This document shows positions 1-6,189 of a stretch of DNA of 6,476 bases, one piece after another. The notes under the pieces were generated by a model. That model was given only the letters and a program-made list of their open reading frames with translations. It was not told the origin of the DNA and did not search any database. Numbering within the stretch: position 1 is the first letter of the stretch; each line of letters opens with the position of its first letter. The DNA is from Lentisphaeria bacterium (lineage in GTDB: Bacteria > Verrucomicrobiota > Lentisphaeria > Oligosphaerales > Oligosphaeraceae), in assembly GCA_028699735.1 (NCBI GenBank), contig JAQVUB010000154.1, positions 1 through 6,476 on the forward strand. Reading direction: 5' to 3'. The position numbers and the translations under genes are program-made.

Positions 1-1503
1 ATCCTGAAACCCTCAGAAAAAGACTGCCAGGAAGCCGGCGTGGCACTGCAGGATGTCCTGGACGGACGCGCCTGCTGGACTGGCGAAGGCGTCCTGTTTA
101 ACTCCGCAAACGCCGAGGTCTCGATCAATGAGCTGCCGGTGAGCGAAGCGAAACAAAAAATCTCGGACTGGCTGGAAAGCAAGGGGATTGGCAAAGCAAC
201 CGTCAACTTCAAGTTACGCGACTGGCTCTTTTCCCGGCAGCGTTACTGGGGTGAACCCTTTCCGCTGATCCATCATCCCGATGGCTCCGTAAGCCTGGTA
301 CCGGAAAGCGAACTGCCGGTCTTGCTGCCGGAACTGGAGGATTATAAACCCACGCCGGATGGCGAACCCCCGCTGGCTCGCGCCAAAGAATGGCTACAAT
401 ACCAGGACAAGGCCAGCGGCGACATCTGCCTGCGTGAAACCAATACCATGCCGCAATGGGCCGGCTCCTGCTGGTATTACCTGCGCTATATCGACCCCCA
501 CAACGACCTGGCTGGCTGGGATGCCGAAAAAGAGAAATACTGGATGCCGGTGGATTTGTACGTCGGCGGCGCCGAACACGCCGTGCTGCATCTGCTCTAT
601 TCGCGTTTCTGGCACAAAGTGCTTTATGATCTCGGTCTCGTCAGCCATCCGGAACCCTGGAAACGCCTGATCCATCAGGGTATGATCCTGGGAATCTCCT
701 ACAAGGATCAGCGAGGCGCGCTCGTGCCCAATGACCTCGTCGAAAACCGCGACGGGAAATACTTCCACAAGGAAAACGGCGAAGAGCTCAGCATGCTCCC
801 CGCAAAAATGTCAAAATCCCTGAAAAATGTCGTCAATCCTGATGAGATCATCCGCCGCTATGGAGCCGATGCTTTCCGTCTTTATGAAATGTTCATGGGG
901 CCCCTGCGCGAAGTCAAACCCTGGAATACCGATGGCGTCGAGGGCGTCTCACGCTTCCTGTACCGTGTCTGGAAAATGATCATCAACCCCGATAACGGCG
1001 AACTGGTACCGGAAATCTCCTCCGAACCCCAGGATGCGGATGGCGATCGCCTGTTGCATCAGACAATCAAAAAGGTGACCGAGGACATTGAAAGCCTGAG
1101 CTACAACACGGCCATCAGTCAGCTGATGATCTTTGTCAATGAATTCAGCCGTCTGAAAAACCGCAATATCGAGGCGATGAAGAGCTTCGTTCTGCTGCTC
1201 AGCCCGCTGGCACCCCATATCGCTGAAGAACTCTGGCAACGCCTGGGCAACGCCGAAACACTCGCCTATGCAACATGGCCTTCCTGCGATGAAAGCAAAC
1301 TCAAAATTTCGGAAATCGAAATCGCTGTGCAAATTAACGGCAAACCGCGCGTTCGCATGCACATCCCCGCCGAAACAGAACAACAGGAAATGATCCGGCT
1401 TGCCCTGGAAAATGCCGACGTCGCCAAACAGATCGATGGCAAAACGGTCGTCAAAACCATTGCGGTGCCCGGACGACTGGTGAATATCGTCGTCAAATTG
1501 TAA
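1..1503 (+). CDS. leuS: Leucyl-tRNA synthetase, C-terminal 500 residues (5' end outside window)
   Basis: Class I aminoacyl-tRNA synthetase that charges tRNA-Leu with leucine in the cytoplasm. The frame is open from base 1, so the N-terminal catalytic half with the HIGH motif and most of the CP1 editing domain lie upstream. Visible in order are the end of the editing domain (GEGVLFNSANAEV, about residues 32-44), the return to the Rossmann core (LRDWLFSRQRYWGEPFP, about 72-88), the core segment YVGGAEHAVLHLLYSRFW (from about residue 187), and the ATP-binding KMSKS loop (residues 269-273, bases 805-819). The helical anticodon-binding domain follows (LSPLAPHIAEELW), then the small C-terminal tRNA-binding domain (VQINGKPRVRM, ending PGRLVNIVVKL). 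The C-terminus matches the usual bacterial end; E. coli LeuRS is about 860 residues, so roughly 58% is present. No frameshift or lost motif is seen. It is a housekeeping gene, and nothing but position links it to the genes downstream. A hairpin repeat begins at its stop codon. Confidence 0.97.
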   Translation: MLKPSEKDCQEAGVALQDVLDGRACWTGEGVLFNSANAEVSINELPVSEAKQKISDWLESKGIGKATVNFKLRDWLFSRQRYWGEPFPLIHHPDGSVSLVPESELPVLLPELEDYKPTPDGEPPLARAKEWLQYQDKASGDICLRETNTMPQWAGSCWYYLRYIDPHNDLAGWDAEKEKYWMPVDLYVGGAEHAVLHLLYSRFWHKVLYDLGLVSHPEPWKRLIHQGMILGISYKDQRGALVPNDLVENRDGKYFHKENGEELSMLPAKMSKSLKNVVNPDEIIRRYGADAFRLYEMFMGPLREVKPWNTDGVEGVSRFLYRVWKMIINPDNGELVPEISSEPQDADGDRLLHQTIKKVTEDIESLSYNTAISQLMIFVNEFSRLKNRNIEAMKSFVLLLSPLAPHIAEELWQRLGNAETLAYATWPSCDESKLKISEIEIAVQINGKPRVRMHIPAETEQQEMIRLALENADVAKQIDGKTVVKTIAVPGRLVNIVVKL

Positions 1504-1552
1504 ACAACGAAAAAACACGAAATTTTCGGGGCGTTTCGTGCCGTTCGTTGTA
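1503..1552. repeat. Hairpin repeat, copy A (leuS/TPR gap)
   Basis: This is an imperfect inverted repeat. The left arm (1503-1522) reads AACAACG, six A, CACGAAA. The right arm (1534-1551) reads TTTCGTG, CCGTT, CGTTGT. The arms pair except for a short bulged, mismatched middle, and the 11-base loop at 1523-1533 is C/G-rich. The left arm starts on the last A of the leuS TAA stop. An A-run follows the right arm. The first 18 bases of the left arm are identical to the left arm of copy B, so this is a dispersed family, not a chance palindrome. The hairpin could affect the 3' end of leuS mRNA, but no T-tract follows it, so it is not a standard intrinsic terminator. Confidence 0.85.
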
Positions 1553-1570
1553 AAAAAAGCTTTAAACTCT

Positions 1571-1574
1571 GGGA
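1571..1574 (+). promoter_or_regulatory. Weak ribosome binding site for the TPR gene
   Basis: GGGA lies 8 bases before the ATG at 1583 and is the only purine-rich, G-containing stretch near a start codon here. It supports ATG 1583 over the in-frame GTG at 1538, which sits inside the repeat's right arm. The match to the Shine-Dalgarno consensus is partial. Confidence 0.4.
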
Positions 1575-1582
1575 AAACGAAC

Positions 1583-3850
1583 ATGACTCGCATTGGAAAA
1601 AGCAAAAAAATCGCCCTGTTTTTTCTGCTGGTACTGTTATTGATCTGCTTCCTGGCCACCACCTGGTTTCTGGTGACCAGAAGCTATCGCGAAGTGGGAT
1701 ATTTTCAGCAGGCTCTGCAGGAATATAAACTTGGCGAGACCGATAAAGCCAAAGGGCGGATGCAGAGTGTCATCCAGGATGACTGGAACAACGAACTGGC
1801 CATCGTCACTCTGGCAGAATGGTTCGATACCGACAAAGAGTGGAATTACTCCTCCTGGCTCTGGCTCAGAGCCGCTAGCCTTAATACCTTCAAACCCGAA
1901 TACCTGAAAAATGCACAGCAGGCTTTCTTCCGTTGCAGGGCATTCCAGGAAACCTTCAACGCCTTCGAACAGAAAAAAAATCCGCTCAGCGACAACGAAA
2001 CCCTGCAATATGCTTATGCGGCATTGAGCATCGGAGAAGGCAAACGCGCTCAGGAACTTTTGGACACCGTAAAATCCGAAGAGTTGCTGCAATCCCCACT
2101 GGGCAGGCTATTGCGCATTTATCTGCCTTACGACAAAGAAAAAGCGAAGGAAAAAACCTTCGACGCACTGACCGCTTTGCTCGAATGCGGCGATGCTTTC
2201 ATCGTCTTCGAATGCCTCGTCGATCTTCATTTCCTCGAACTGACGCATTTCAAACGGCCCGAAGAAGCCATCAAACGCCTTGAACAGGCCGCCAACATCG
2301 ACCCGCTCTGCGGCATACCAGCCCTGGGTGACTTCTATTTCACCGCACAACAATATGATAAGGCAGCAGAAACCTATCGGAAAAATCCGGATAACGGATT
2401 CTGGAGCCACGCACTGATCACCCACTACGCTGAAGCACTGGCTCTTACCCGGCAATCCGAAGAATTGGAAAAGCTGAGCAAAAAATGCCAGACCGGCGAT
2501 AAAGAACTGCTTCTCTGCGGCTATTATCTTGATGCGCTGCTAGCACTGCTGAAAAACGATCCGGAAAAAATGGTCTTTTCCTTCGAAAAGACAGAAGGGC
2601 GTTTTCAGTCACCGATGGCACAGCTACTCAATTTGCTGGTAGAGATTCAGAAAAACAATCATTTTGAAATCGAAAACCTGACCCGTTTTTTTGTCTCTGG
2701 TGCAAATCTCAGGGAATTTCGTGCCCGTGCGGACCAGGCGCTTTTCCCGCATCTGAATAAGCTTTTACAGGATAATCAGTTGGCCAATGCCGCCGCCCTG
2801 GCCAGAATCATGCAGAAAGACCGCCAGCCCGACCTGCTGCTCACCCGCATCGATATTGCTGACAAAGCCCGCCAGGGAACTCTGGATATCGCCGATATGA
2901 AGAAGGCTATTCGACGCTTCCCTGAAGACCCATTCCTGCTGCGCCAGTCTGCCGAACTGAATCTGCAAACCGGCAACTGGATAAAAGCCATGCAGGAGAT
3001 CGAAACCCTGCAGAAGGCAACGCCGGACAATGCCGATTTAGGCATGCTTTCCATCATAGCACTCTCCGGCCAGCAAAAATTCAACGAGGCAGACCTTATC
3101 TTTGCCGCCCTCCTGCAAAAAAAGCCGGATAATCTGAATTTGTTGAACAATTTCCTCAATTACTGCAATAGTCATAAACGCCTCGACTGCCTGCAAAAAC
3201 AAATTCCCCCTCTTGAAAAAGCCACCCGCCCGGAAGTCCGCGACTACCTCCCTGTTCTCAAGGCCATGGCAGCTTTCCTGCAAAAAAACTTCAGCGAGAC
3301 TGAAAAACAACTTTCCTCCCTGAATACCGGCAATCCAGAACTGCAATATCATGCAGGCTATATGCTGGGAGCCATGGATCGCATCCAACCCGCCATCGAA
3401 TTCTACCGGAAAATCCCCAAAGACCACCCGAAATACAAGCTCTCCCGCCTCAATCTCTCTGAATTACTGACTCTCTCCGGCGAAAAAGCCGAAGCCCTGG
3501 CCATCGCCAAAAATATCTGGGAAGCGGCACCCGACTGGCTCGCAGCGCGTGAATGCTACGGACTTCGCCTGCTGGAACTGGGGCACTCTGAAAATGCTGC
3601 GGAAATCCTGGATACCCTGATTGTCAATCGAAATGCCACCGCACGTGTCCAGGATGGCTGGCACAAAGCCATGCAGCAGACCCTCGAAAAACAGTTCGCC
3701 GCAAACCAACTCGAAAACGCACAAAAAACAACCCGCAGAATCCTCCTGTACAGAGAAAAAGACCCCATGGCTTCCTCCTACTCAACACGCATCCAAAACG
3801 CACTCCTCGAACAAGAAAAAGCCGCACGCGAAAAAGCTCAGCAAAATTAA
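1583..3850 (+). CDS. Membrane-anchored TPR-repeat protein next to exosortase (755 aa)
   Basis: The protein begins with a short basic stretch (TRIGKSKK) and one strong hydrophobic segment (about residues 10-31). No signal-peptidase site or lipobox is evident, since Cys22 is preceded by Leu-Leu-Ile. It is therefore probably a signal-anchored inner-membrane protein with a large periplasmic part. The rest is helical, with degenerate tetratricopeptide pairs clearest at about residues 39-80, 226-270 (AIKRLEQAANIDP, then ALGDFYFTAQQYDKAAETY), 450-528 (SAELNLQTGNWIKAMQEIE) and 585-683. The last 20 or so residues are highly charged (QEKAAREKAQQN). TPR arrays bind proteins; no catalytic domain is seen. 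TPR proteins such as PrsT occur in PEP-CTERM/exosortase loci, and this may be a functional analogue, but it lacks the lipobox of PrsT-type lipoproteins and the link is by neighbourhood only. ATG 1583 was chosen because a weak GGGA precedes it and the upstream GTG would add 15 residues encoded by repeat sequence. Its stop codon is fused to repeat copy B. Confidence 0.88.
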   Translation: MTRIGKSKKIALFFLLVLLLICFLATTWFLVTRSYREVGYFQQALQEYKLGETDKAKGRMQSVIQDDWNNELAIVTLAEWFDTDKEWNYSSWLWLRAASLNTFKPEYLKNAQQAFFRCRAFQETFNAFEQKKNPLSDNETLQYAYAALSIGEGKRAQELLDTVKSEELLQSPLGRLLRIYLPYDKEKAKEKTFDALTALLECGDAFIVFECLVDLHFLELTHFKRPEEAIKRLEQAANIDPLCGIPALGDFYFTAQQYDKAAETYRKNPDNGFWSHALITHYAEALALTRQSEELEKLSKKCQTGDKELLLCGYYLDALLALLKNDPEKMVFSFEKTEGRFQSPMAQLLNLLVEIQKNNHFEIENLTRFFVSGANLREFRARADQALFPHLNKLLQDNQLANAAALARIMQKDRQPDLLLTRIDIADKARQGTLDIADMKKAIRRFPEDPFLLRQSAELNLQTGNWIKAMQEIETLQKATPDNADLGMLSIIALSGQQKFNEADLIFAALLQKKPDNLNLLNNFLNYCNSHKRLDCLQKQIPPLEKATRPEVRDYLPVLKAMAAFLQKNFSETEKQLSSLNTGNPELQYHAGYMLGAMDRIQPAIEFYRKIPKDHPKYKLSRLNLSELLTLSGEKAEALAIAKNIWEAAPDWLAARECYGLRLLELGHSENAAEILDTLIVNRNATARVQDGWHKAMQQTLEKQFAANQLENAQKTTRRILLYREKDPMASSYSTRIQNALLEQEKAAREKAQQN

Positions 3851-3985
3851 CAACGAAAAAACACGATTTTTTTGACAGGTTGACGATCTTTTGCATAAAC
3901 TCGCGTGCAATTTTCGCAAGCGATCTCATCCGTCAAAGCAACAACCCCTTTGAATTTTCGTGCCTTTTCGTGTAGTTCGTTGTTA
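3848..3985. repeat. Hairpin repeat, copy B (TPR/exosortase gap)
   Basis: The left arm (3849-3866) reads AACAACGAAAAAACACGA. The right arm (3955-3984) has three 10-base units: TTTTCGTGCC, TTTTCGTGTA, GTTCGTTGTT. About 88 bases lie between them and hold further nested pairing: TTTGACAGG (3871-3879) against CCGTCAAA (3930-3937), and GATCTTTTGC (3885-3894) against GCAAGCGATC (3916-3925, two mismatches). The whole 138-base unit could fold as a branched or interrupted hairpin. The left arm includes the TAA stop of the TPR gene and an A-run follows the right arm. The right arm has one decamer more than the left. The element fills most of the gap; no ORF or clear promoter is seen in it. Confidence 0.85.
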
Positions 3986-4013
3986 AAAAAAATCACCGTT
4001 GCTTCATACATCC

Positions 4014-4919
4014 ATGAATAACTCCATTCTATCCTGGCGCAATCATCTGCAACGCATCCCATTACCAGTGGCTCTGGTCTCCGCTGCGCTTTTCTTTTTT
4101 ACCAGCGCCAAAATCCTTTTTTTCGCGCCTGGTGATGGCGGTAAATCCCTAGTATTGCTGTTGCTGGCACTGGCTATCTTTGTCAATTCCTGCAAGCTGC
4201 TGCCAGAATCAAGGCCGCCGACAACCAAAACATCGCTAAAAGACAAGTCACTTGCCTGGCTTCTTTTGCTGCTTTTCTTCCTGATTTTCGGCATTGCACA
4301 TTTCTTCCCAGGTCATGACTTGACCGGCTTTTTCAATACCCTGCCAACCCTGCTCTTCTTCCTGGCCGCATTCTGTTTCTGGGGAGGATTCAAAAGCACC
4401 CTGGTCTTCCTGCTGCCAACCCTGATCTGCACGATGCTCATCCCCAACCGCGATGTTCTGGCTCTGCTGCTCAGCTACCCGCTTCGACTCCTGTCAACCA
4501 TCCTCTCCGTCGAAAGCCTGCAGCTTTTTGGCCTCAACGTCGAATACCAGCTGACCAGCATCCGTTTGCCGGGTTCGGGTATCGCTATCACCGATGCCTG
4601 CAGCGGCATCGAACAGCTCGAAATCCTGCTGCTGCTGGGCTACCTGCTGGTCAAAATGCAGCATGAACGCAAACGCTGGGCTTTCCTGCACTATCTGTTC
4701 ATCCTGCCGGCCGTCGTTTTCATCAACTCCATCCGAATCATCGTCACCATTCTGCTCTTTTATCAGTTCGGCCAACGCGCTTTCGCCGATTCGGTGCACA
4801 TTACCCTCGGATATTTTCTGGTCATCGCCGTTGTCACCCTGCTCTGGATCATCGGCCCCCTTTTCCCTGATTCGGAGGCAAAAATATCGGCGCACAAAAC
4901 GGCACATGACCACGCTTGA
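4014..4919 (+). CDS. Exosortase/archaeosortase-family transpeptidase (301 aa)
   Basis: Polytopic inner-membrane cysteine protease/transpeptidase of the exosortase family, expected to recognise a C-terminal tripartite sorting signal (PEP-CTERM type: short motif, hydrophobic helix, basic tail), cleave it, and hand the protein to the envelope. About eight hydrophobic segments are visible, near residues 17-37, 45-63, 80-98, 106-124, 128-143, 202-215, 226-250 and 262-283. The family's three conserved blocks occur in order: DACSGIEQL with Cys196, NSIRI with Arg241, and SVHITLGYF with His262, the proposed Cys-Arg-His catalytic set. The preceding amphipathic stretch (YPLRLLSTILSVESLQLFG, about 155-173) is typical of the family. 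The residue after CSGI is Glu, where many exosortases have Arg (CSGLR). I cannot assign a numbered Xrt subclass. ATG 4014 is chosen over an in-frame TTG at 3999; neither has a clear Shine-Dalgarno. The gene is followed 17 bases later by an EpsI-like partner, supporting co-expression. Confidence 0.92.
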   Translation: MNNSILSWRNHLQRIPLPVALVSAALFFFTSAKILFFAPGDGGKSLVLLLLALAIFVNSCKLLPESRPPTTKTSLKDKSLAWLLLLLFFLIFGIAHFFPGHDLTGFFNTLPTLLFFLAAFCFWGGFKSTLVFLLPTLICTMLIPNRDVLALLLSYPLRLLSTILSVESLQLFGLNVEYQLTSIRLPGSGIAITDACSGIEQLEILLLLGYLLVKMQHERKRWAFLHYLFILPAVVFINSIRIIVTILLFYQFGQRAFADSVHITLGYFLVIAVVTLLWIIGPLFPDSEAKISAHKTAHDHA

Positions 4920-4921
4920 CC

Positions 4922-4927
4922 GGATGG
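4922..4927 (+). promoter_or_regulatory. Ribosome binding site for the EpsI-like gene
   Basis: GGATGG lies 9 bases before ATG 4937, just after the exosortase stop (4917-4919). It favours ATG 4937 over the in-frame TTG at 4916, which would overlap that stop codon. The spacing is good and the match partial. Confidence 0.45.
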
Positions 4928-4936
4928 AAACGGGCT

Positions 4937-6052
4937 ATGAATAAACAACAACTCAACAACCTGATGTACCCGCAGCATGGCCTCCCCCTGCTGCTCTGCA
5001 TTGCTGGTTTCTTCCCGCTGCTGACAAAAATGCCCTACATGATCCGGGCCTGGGGTAATTCCCCCCTCGACCGGCCGGATCTCATCTTCCTCGCCCTTTT
5101 CCTGATCATGCTGGCGGTCTCTCTGCCAAAAATTCTCAGCCGCCGGCAAACCGGACGCGACTGGCTTGCTCTTACTGTGATGTTGCCTGCCTTGCTGCTC
5201 TTCTCCCTGTCCTTTGTTTTCCGCATCAATGCACTCGGCATTGTGGCCGCAATCGCTTTTGCCTGGGCGACTTTCGGATTCAGCCTGGGCTGGAATAGCG
5301 CACTGACTGCCGCGCCGGCCTTCGGCACATTATTGATGACCTGCACCAGCAGCCGATACTGGCTCACCTTCTTTTTTACACCACTGCAGATCGACGGACT
5401 GATTATTAAACTCGCTTTTACTGGTCTTTGCATGCTCTTCCTGATCGTCCTGCTGTTCCGTCAAATCCGCATCACTCCGGCTAACTTCTGCTTCCTGATC
5501 ATGCTTGCACCCGCATTCCTCCTGCTCCTGCATGGACAGACCTCCCATACCCTCTACCCACCCATACAACCCTCCTTCGAAAAACTCAAAAGCGGCAATT
5601 TCATTGGCAGACCCGCTGAAATCACCGATCTGGACCGACGCTTCTTCGAGGATGCCATCCTGAATAAATATTATTTTGCCTCGGAACTGCAGGCCGTCAA
5701 TGTGCTCAATGTCACTTGCAGTGATAATATCCAGAAAATTCATCCGGCAAGCCACTGCCTGCGCTCCTCCGGATGGAAAATCCGCAGCGAAACGCAACAG
5801 GAAATCGAATTGCAGAATAAAAAAATTGCGCTGACTGAAATCGTCGGCCAGAAGCAGCAGTTGCGCGTCATGACCTGGGTCTGGTACAGCAGCCAGTACC
5901 GCTCCGTCGGCAATTTCATCCGCTTCCGAAGCCTCTATCCCTCCTGGAAAGACGACGAAATCTGGCACGAATATCAAATCACCACACCCCTCGCCAACGA
6001 CGAAAAACACACCCGCAAAACCCTCGCCGAATTCCTTAACCAGCTGGAATAA
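4937..6052 (+). CDS. Exosortase-associated EpsI-like protein with polytopic membrane N-terminus (371 aa)
   Basis: Probable partner of the exosortase upstream. The N-terminal 200 residues hold about seven hydrophobic segments (near 16-33, 48-66, 76-96, 99-118, 121-136, 155-175, 183-199). From about residue 205 the protein is soluble and should lie outside the inner membrane. The soluble part contains IHPASHCLRSSGW (His269, Cys274, Gly279, Trp280), followed by a beta-rich stretch with VMTWVWYSS. This matches the H-P-x-x-C-x4-GW and aromatic-strand pattern of the EpsI/DUF3485 domain that accompanies or is fused to many exosortases. The exact role of EpsI domains is not settled; assistance to sorting or exopolysaccharide export is the usual view. 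Classical stand-alone EpsI proteins are shorter, about 220 residues with one membrane segment, so the multi-spanning N-terminus is unusual. That region resembles the non-catalytic N-terminal half of the neighbouring exosortase but has no Cys-Arg-His set. The domain call is from motif reading, without a profile search. Confidence 0.8.
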   Translation: MNKQQLNNLMYPQHGLPLLLCIAGFFPLLTKMPYMIRAWGNSPLDRPDLIFLALFLIMLAVSLPKILSRRQTGRDWLALTVMLPALLLFSLSFVFRINALGIVAAIAFAWATFGFSLGWNSALTAAPAFGTLLMTCTSSRYWLTFFFTPLQIDGLIIKLAFTGLCMLFLIVLLFRQIRITPANFCFLIMLAPAFLLLLHGQTSHTLYPPIQPSFEKLKSGNFIGRPAEITDLDRRFFEDAILNKYYFASELQAVNVLNVTCSDNIQKIHPASHCLRSSGWKIRSETQQEIELQNKKIALTEIVGQKQQLRVMTWVWYSSQYRSVGNFIRFRSLYPSWKDDEIWHEYQITTPLANDEKHTRKTLAEFLNQLE

Positions 6053-6059
6053 CTCACCC

Positions 6060-6186
6060 TTTTTAACAACGAAAAGACACAAAAAGACACGAAAAAAATT
6101 CATGGCAATTGCGTTGACTGCTTTTCATGAGTCTTACTTGCCATGAATTTTTTTTGTGTCTTTTTGTGTCTTTTCGTTGTTAAAAA
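6060..6186. repeat. Hairpin repeat, copy C: near-perfect 49-bp inverted repeat
   Basis: The arms at 6060-6108 and 6138-6186 are complementary at 48 of 49 positions. The one exception pairs G6091 with T6155, a G-U wobble in plus-strand RNA. The loop is 29 bases (6109-6137) and has an inner GACT/AGTC pair (6116-6119 with 6130-6133). The outer part carries the family terminus AACAACGAAAA followed by two 10-base units, GACACAAAAA and GACACGAAAA. The inner part (AATTCATGGCAA) is not shared with copies A or B. The copy lies between the EpsI-like gene and the convergent minus-strand gene, 7 bases past the plus-strand stop and 3 bases from the minus-strand stop. Confidence 0.95.
6092..6155. terminator. 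Probable bidirectional terminator nested in repeat copy C
   Basis: A run of A (6092-6098) leads into the stem AATTCATGGCAA / TTGCCATGAATT (6097-6108 with 6138-6149), which runs into eight T (6148-6155). Read from either strand this gives stem then U-tract, which suits the convergent gene arrangement. The stem is only moderately GC-rich and the loop is long (29 bases, with a short inner pair), so its strength is uncertain. Confidence 0.6.
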
Positions 6187-6189
6187 AGA

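Noticed and set aside
40..42. GTG at base 40 as a start codon of the leuS reading frame
   Set aside because: The frame is open back to base 1 and codes for LeuRS-like sequence before it, so it is an internal Val codon of a truncated gene.
1548..1568. Sigma-70-like promoter before the TPR gene (TTGTAA then TAAACT)
   Set aside because: The two boxes are only 9 bases apart, far below the usual 16-18.
1538..1582. GTG at 1538 as the start of the TPR protein
   Set aside because: It lies in the right arm of repeat A, has no ribosome binding site, and would put 15 repeat-derived residues ahead of the basic-hydrophobic anchor. ATG 1583 fits better.
1646..1648. Cys22 of the TPR protein as a lipoprotein site
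   Set aside because: The residues before it are Leu-Leu-Ile; a lipobox needs Gly, Ala or Ser directly before Cys.
949..1662. Long minus-strand open frame of 237 codons opposite leuS and the TPR start
   Set aside because: It is antisense to well-conserved LeuRS sequence, spans a gene border and the repeat, and its translation shows no domain. It is a shadow frame.
3800..3850. PEP-CTERM sorting tail on the TPR protein
   Set aside because: The C-terminus is charged and has no hydrophobic helix.
3999..4001. TTG at 3999 as the exosortase start
   Set aside because: It adds only five residues and has no better ribosome binding site than ATG 4014.
5330..6103. Minus-strand open frame of 257 codons opposite the EpsI-like gene
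   Set aside because: Its sequence is the reverse of a hydrophobic coding region and it starts in repeat C. The plus-strand frame has recognisable motifs.
1503..6186. The dispersed repeats as a CRISPR array
   Set aside because: Copies are far apart, vary in length, are inverted repeats, and lie at gene borders without regular spacers.
6060..6186. Copy C arms as terminal inverted repeats of an insertion sequence
   Set aside because: Only 29 bases lie between the arms, so there is no room for a transposase. At most it is a non-autonomous unit.
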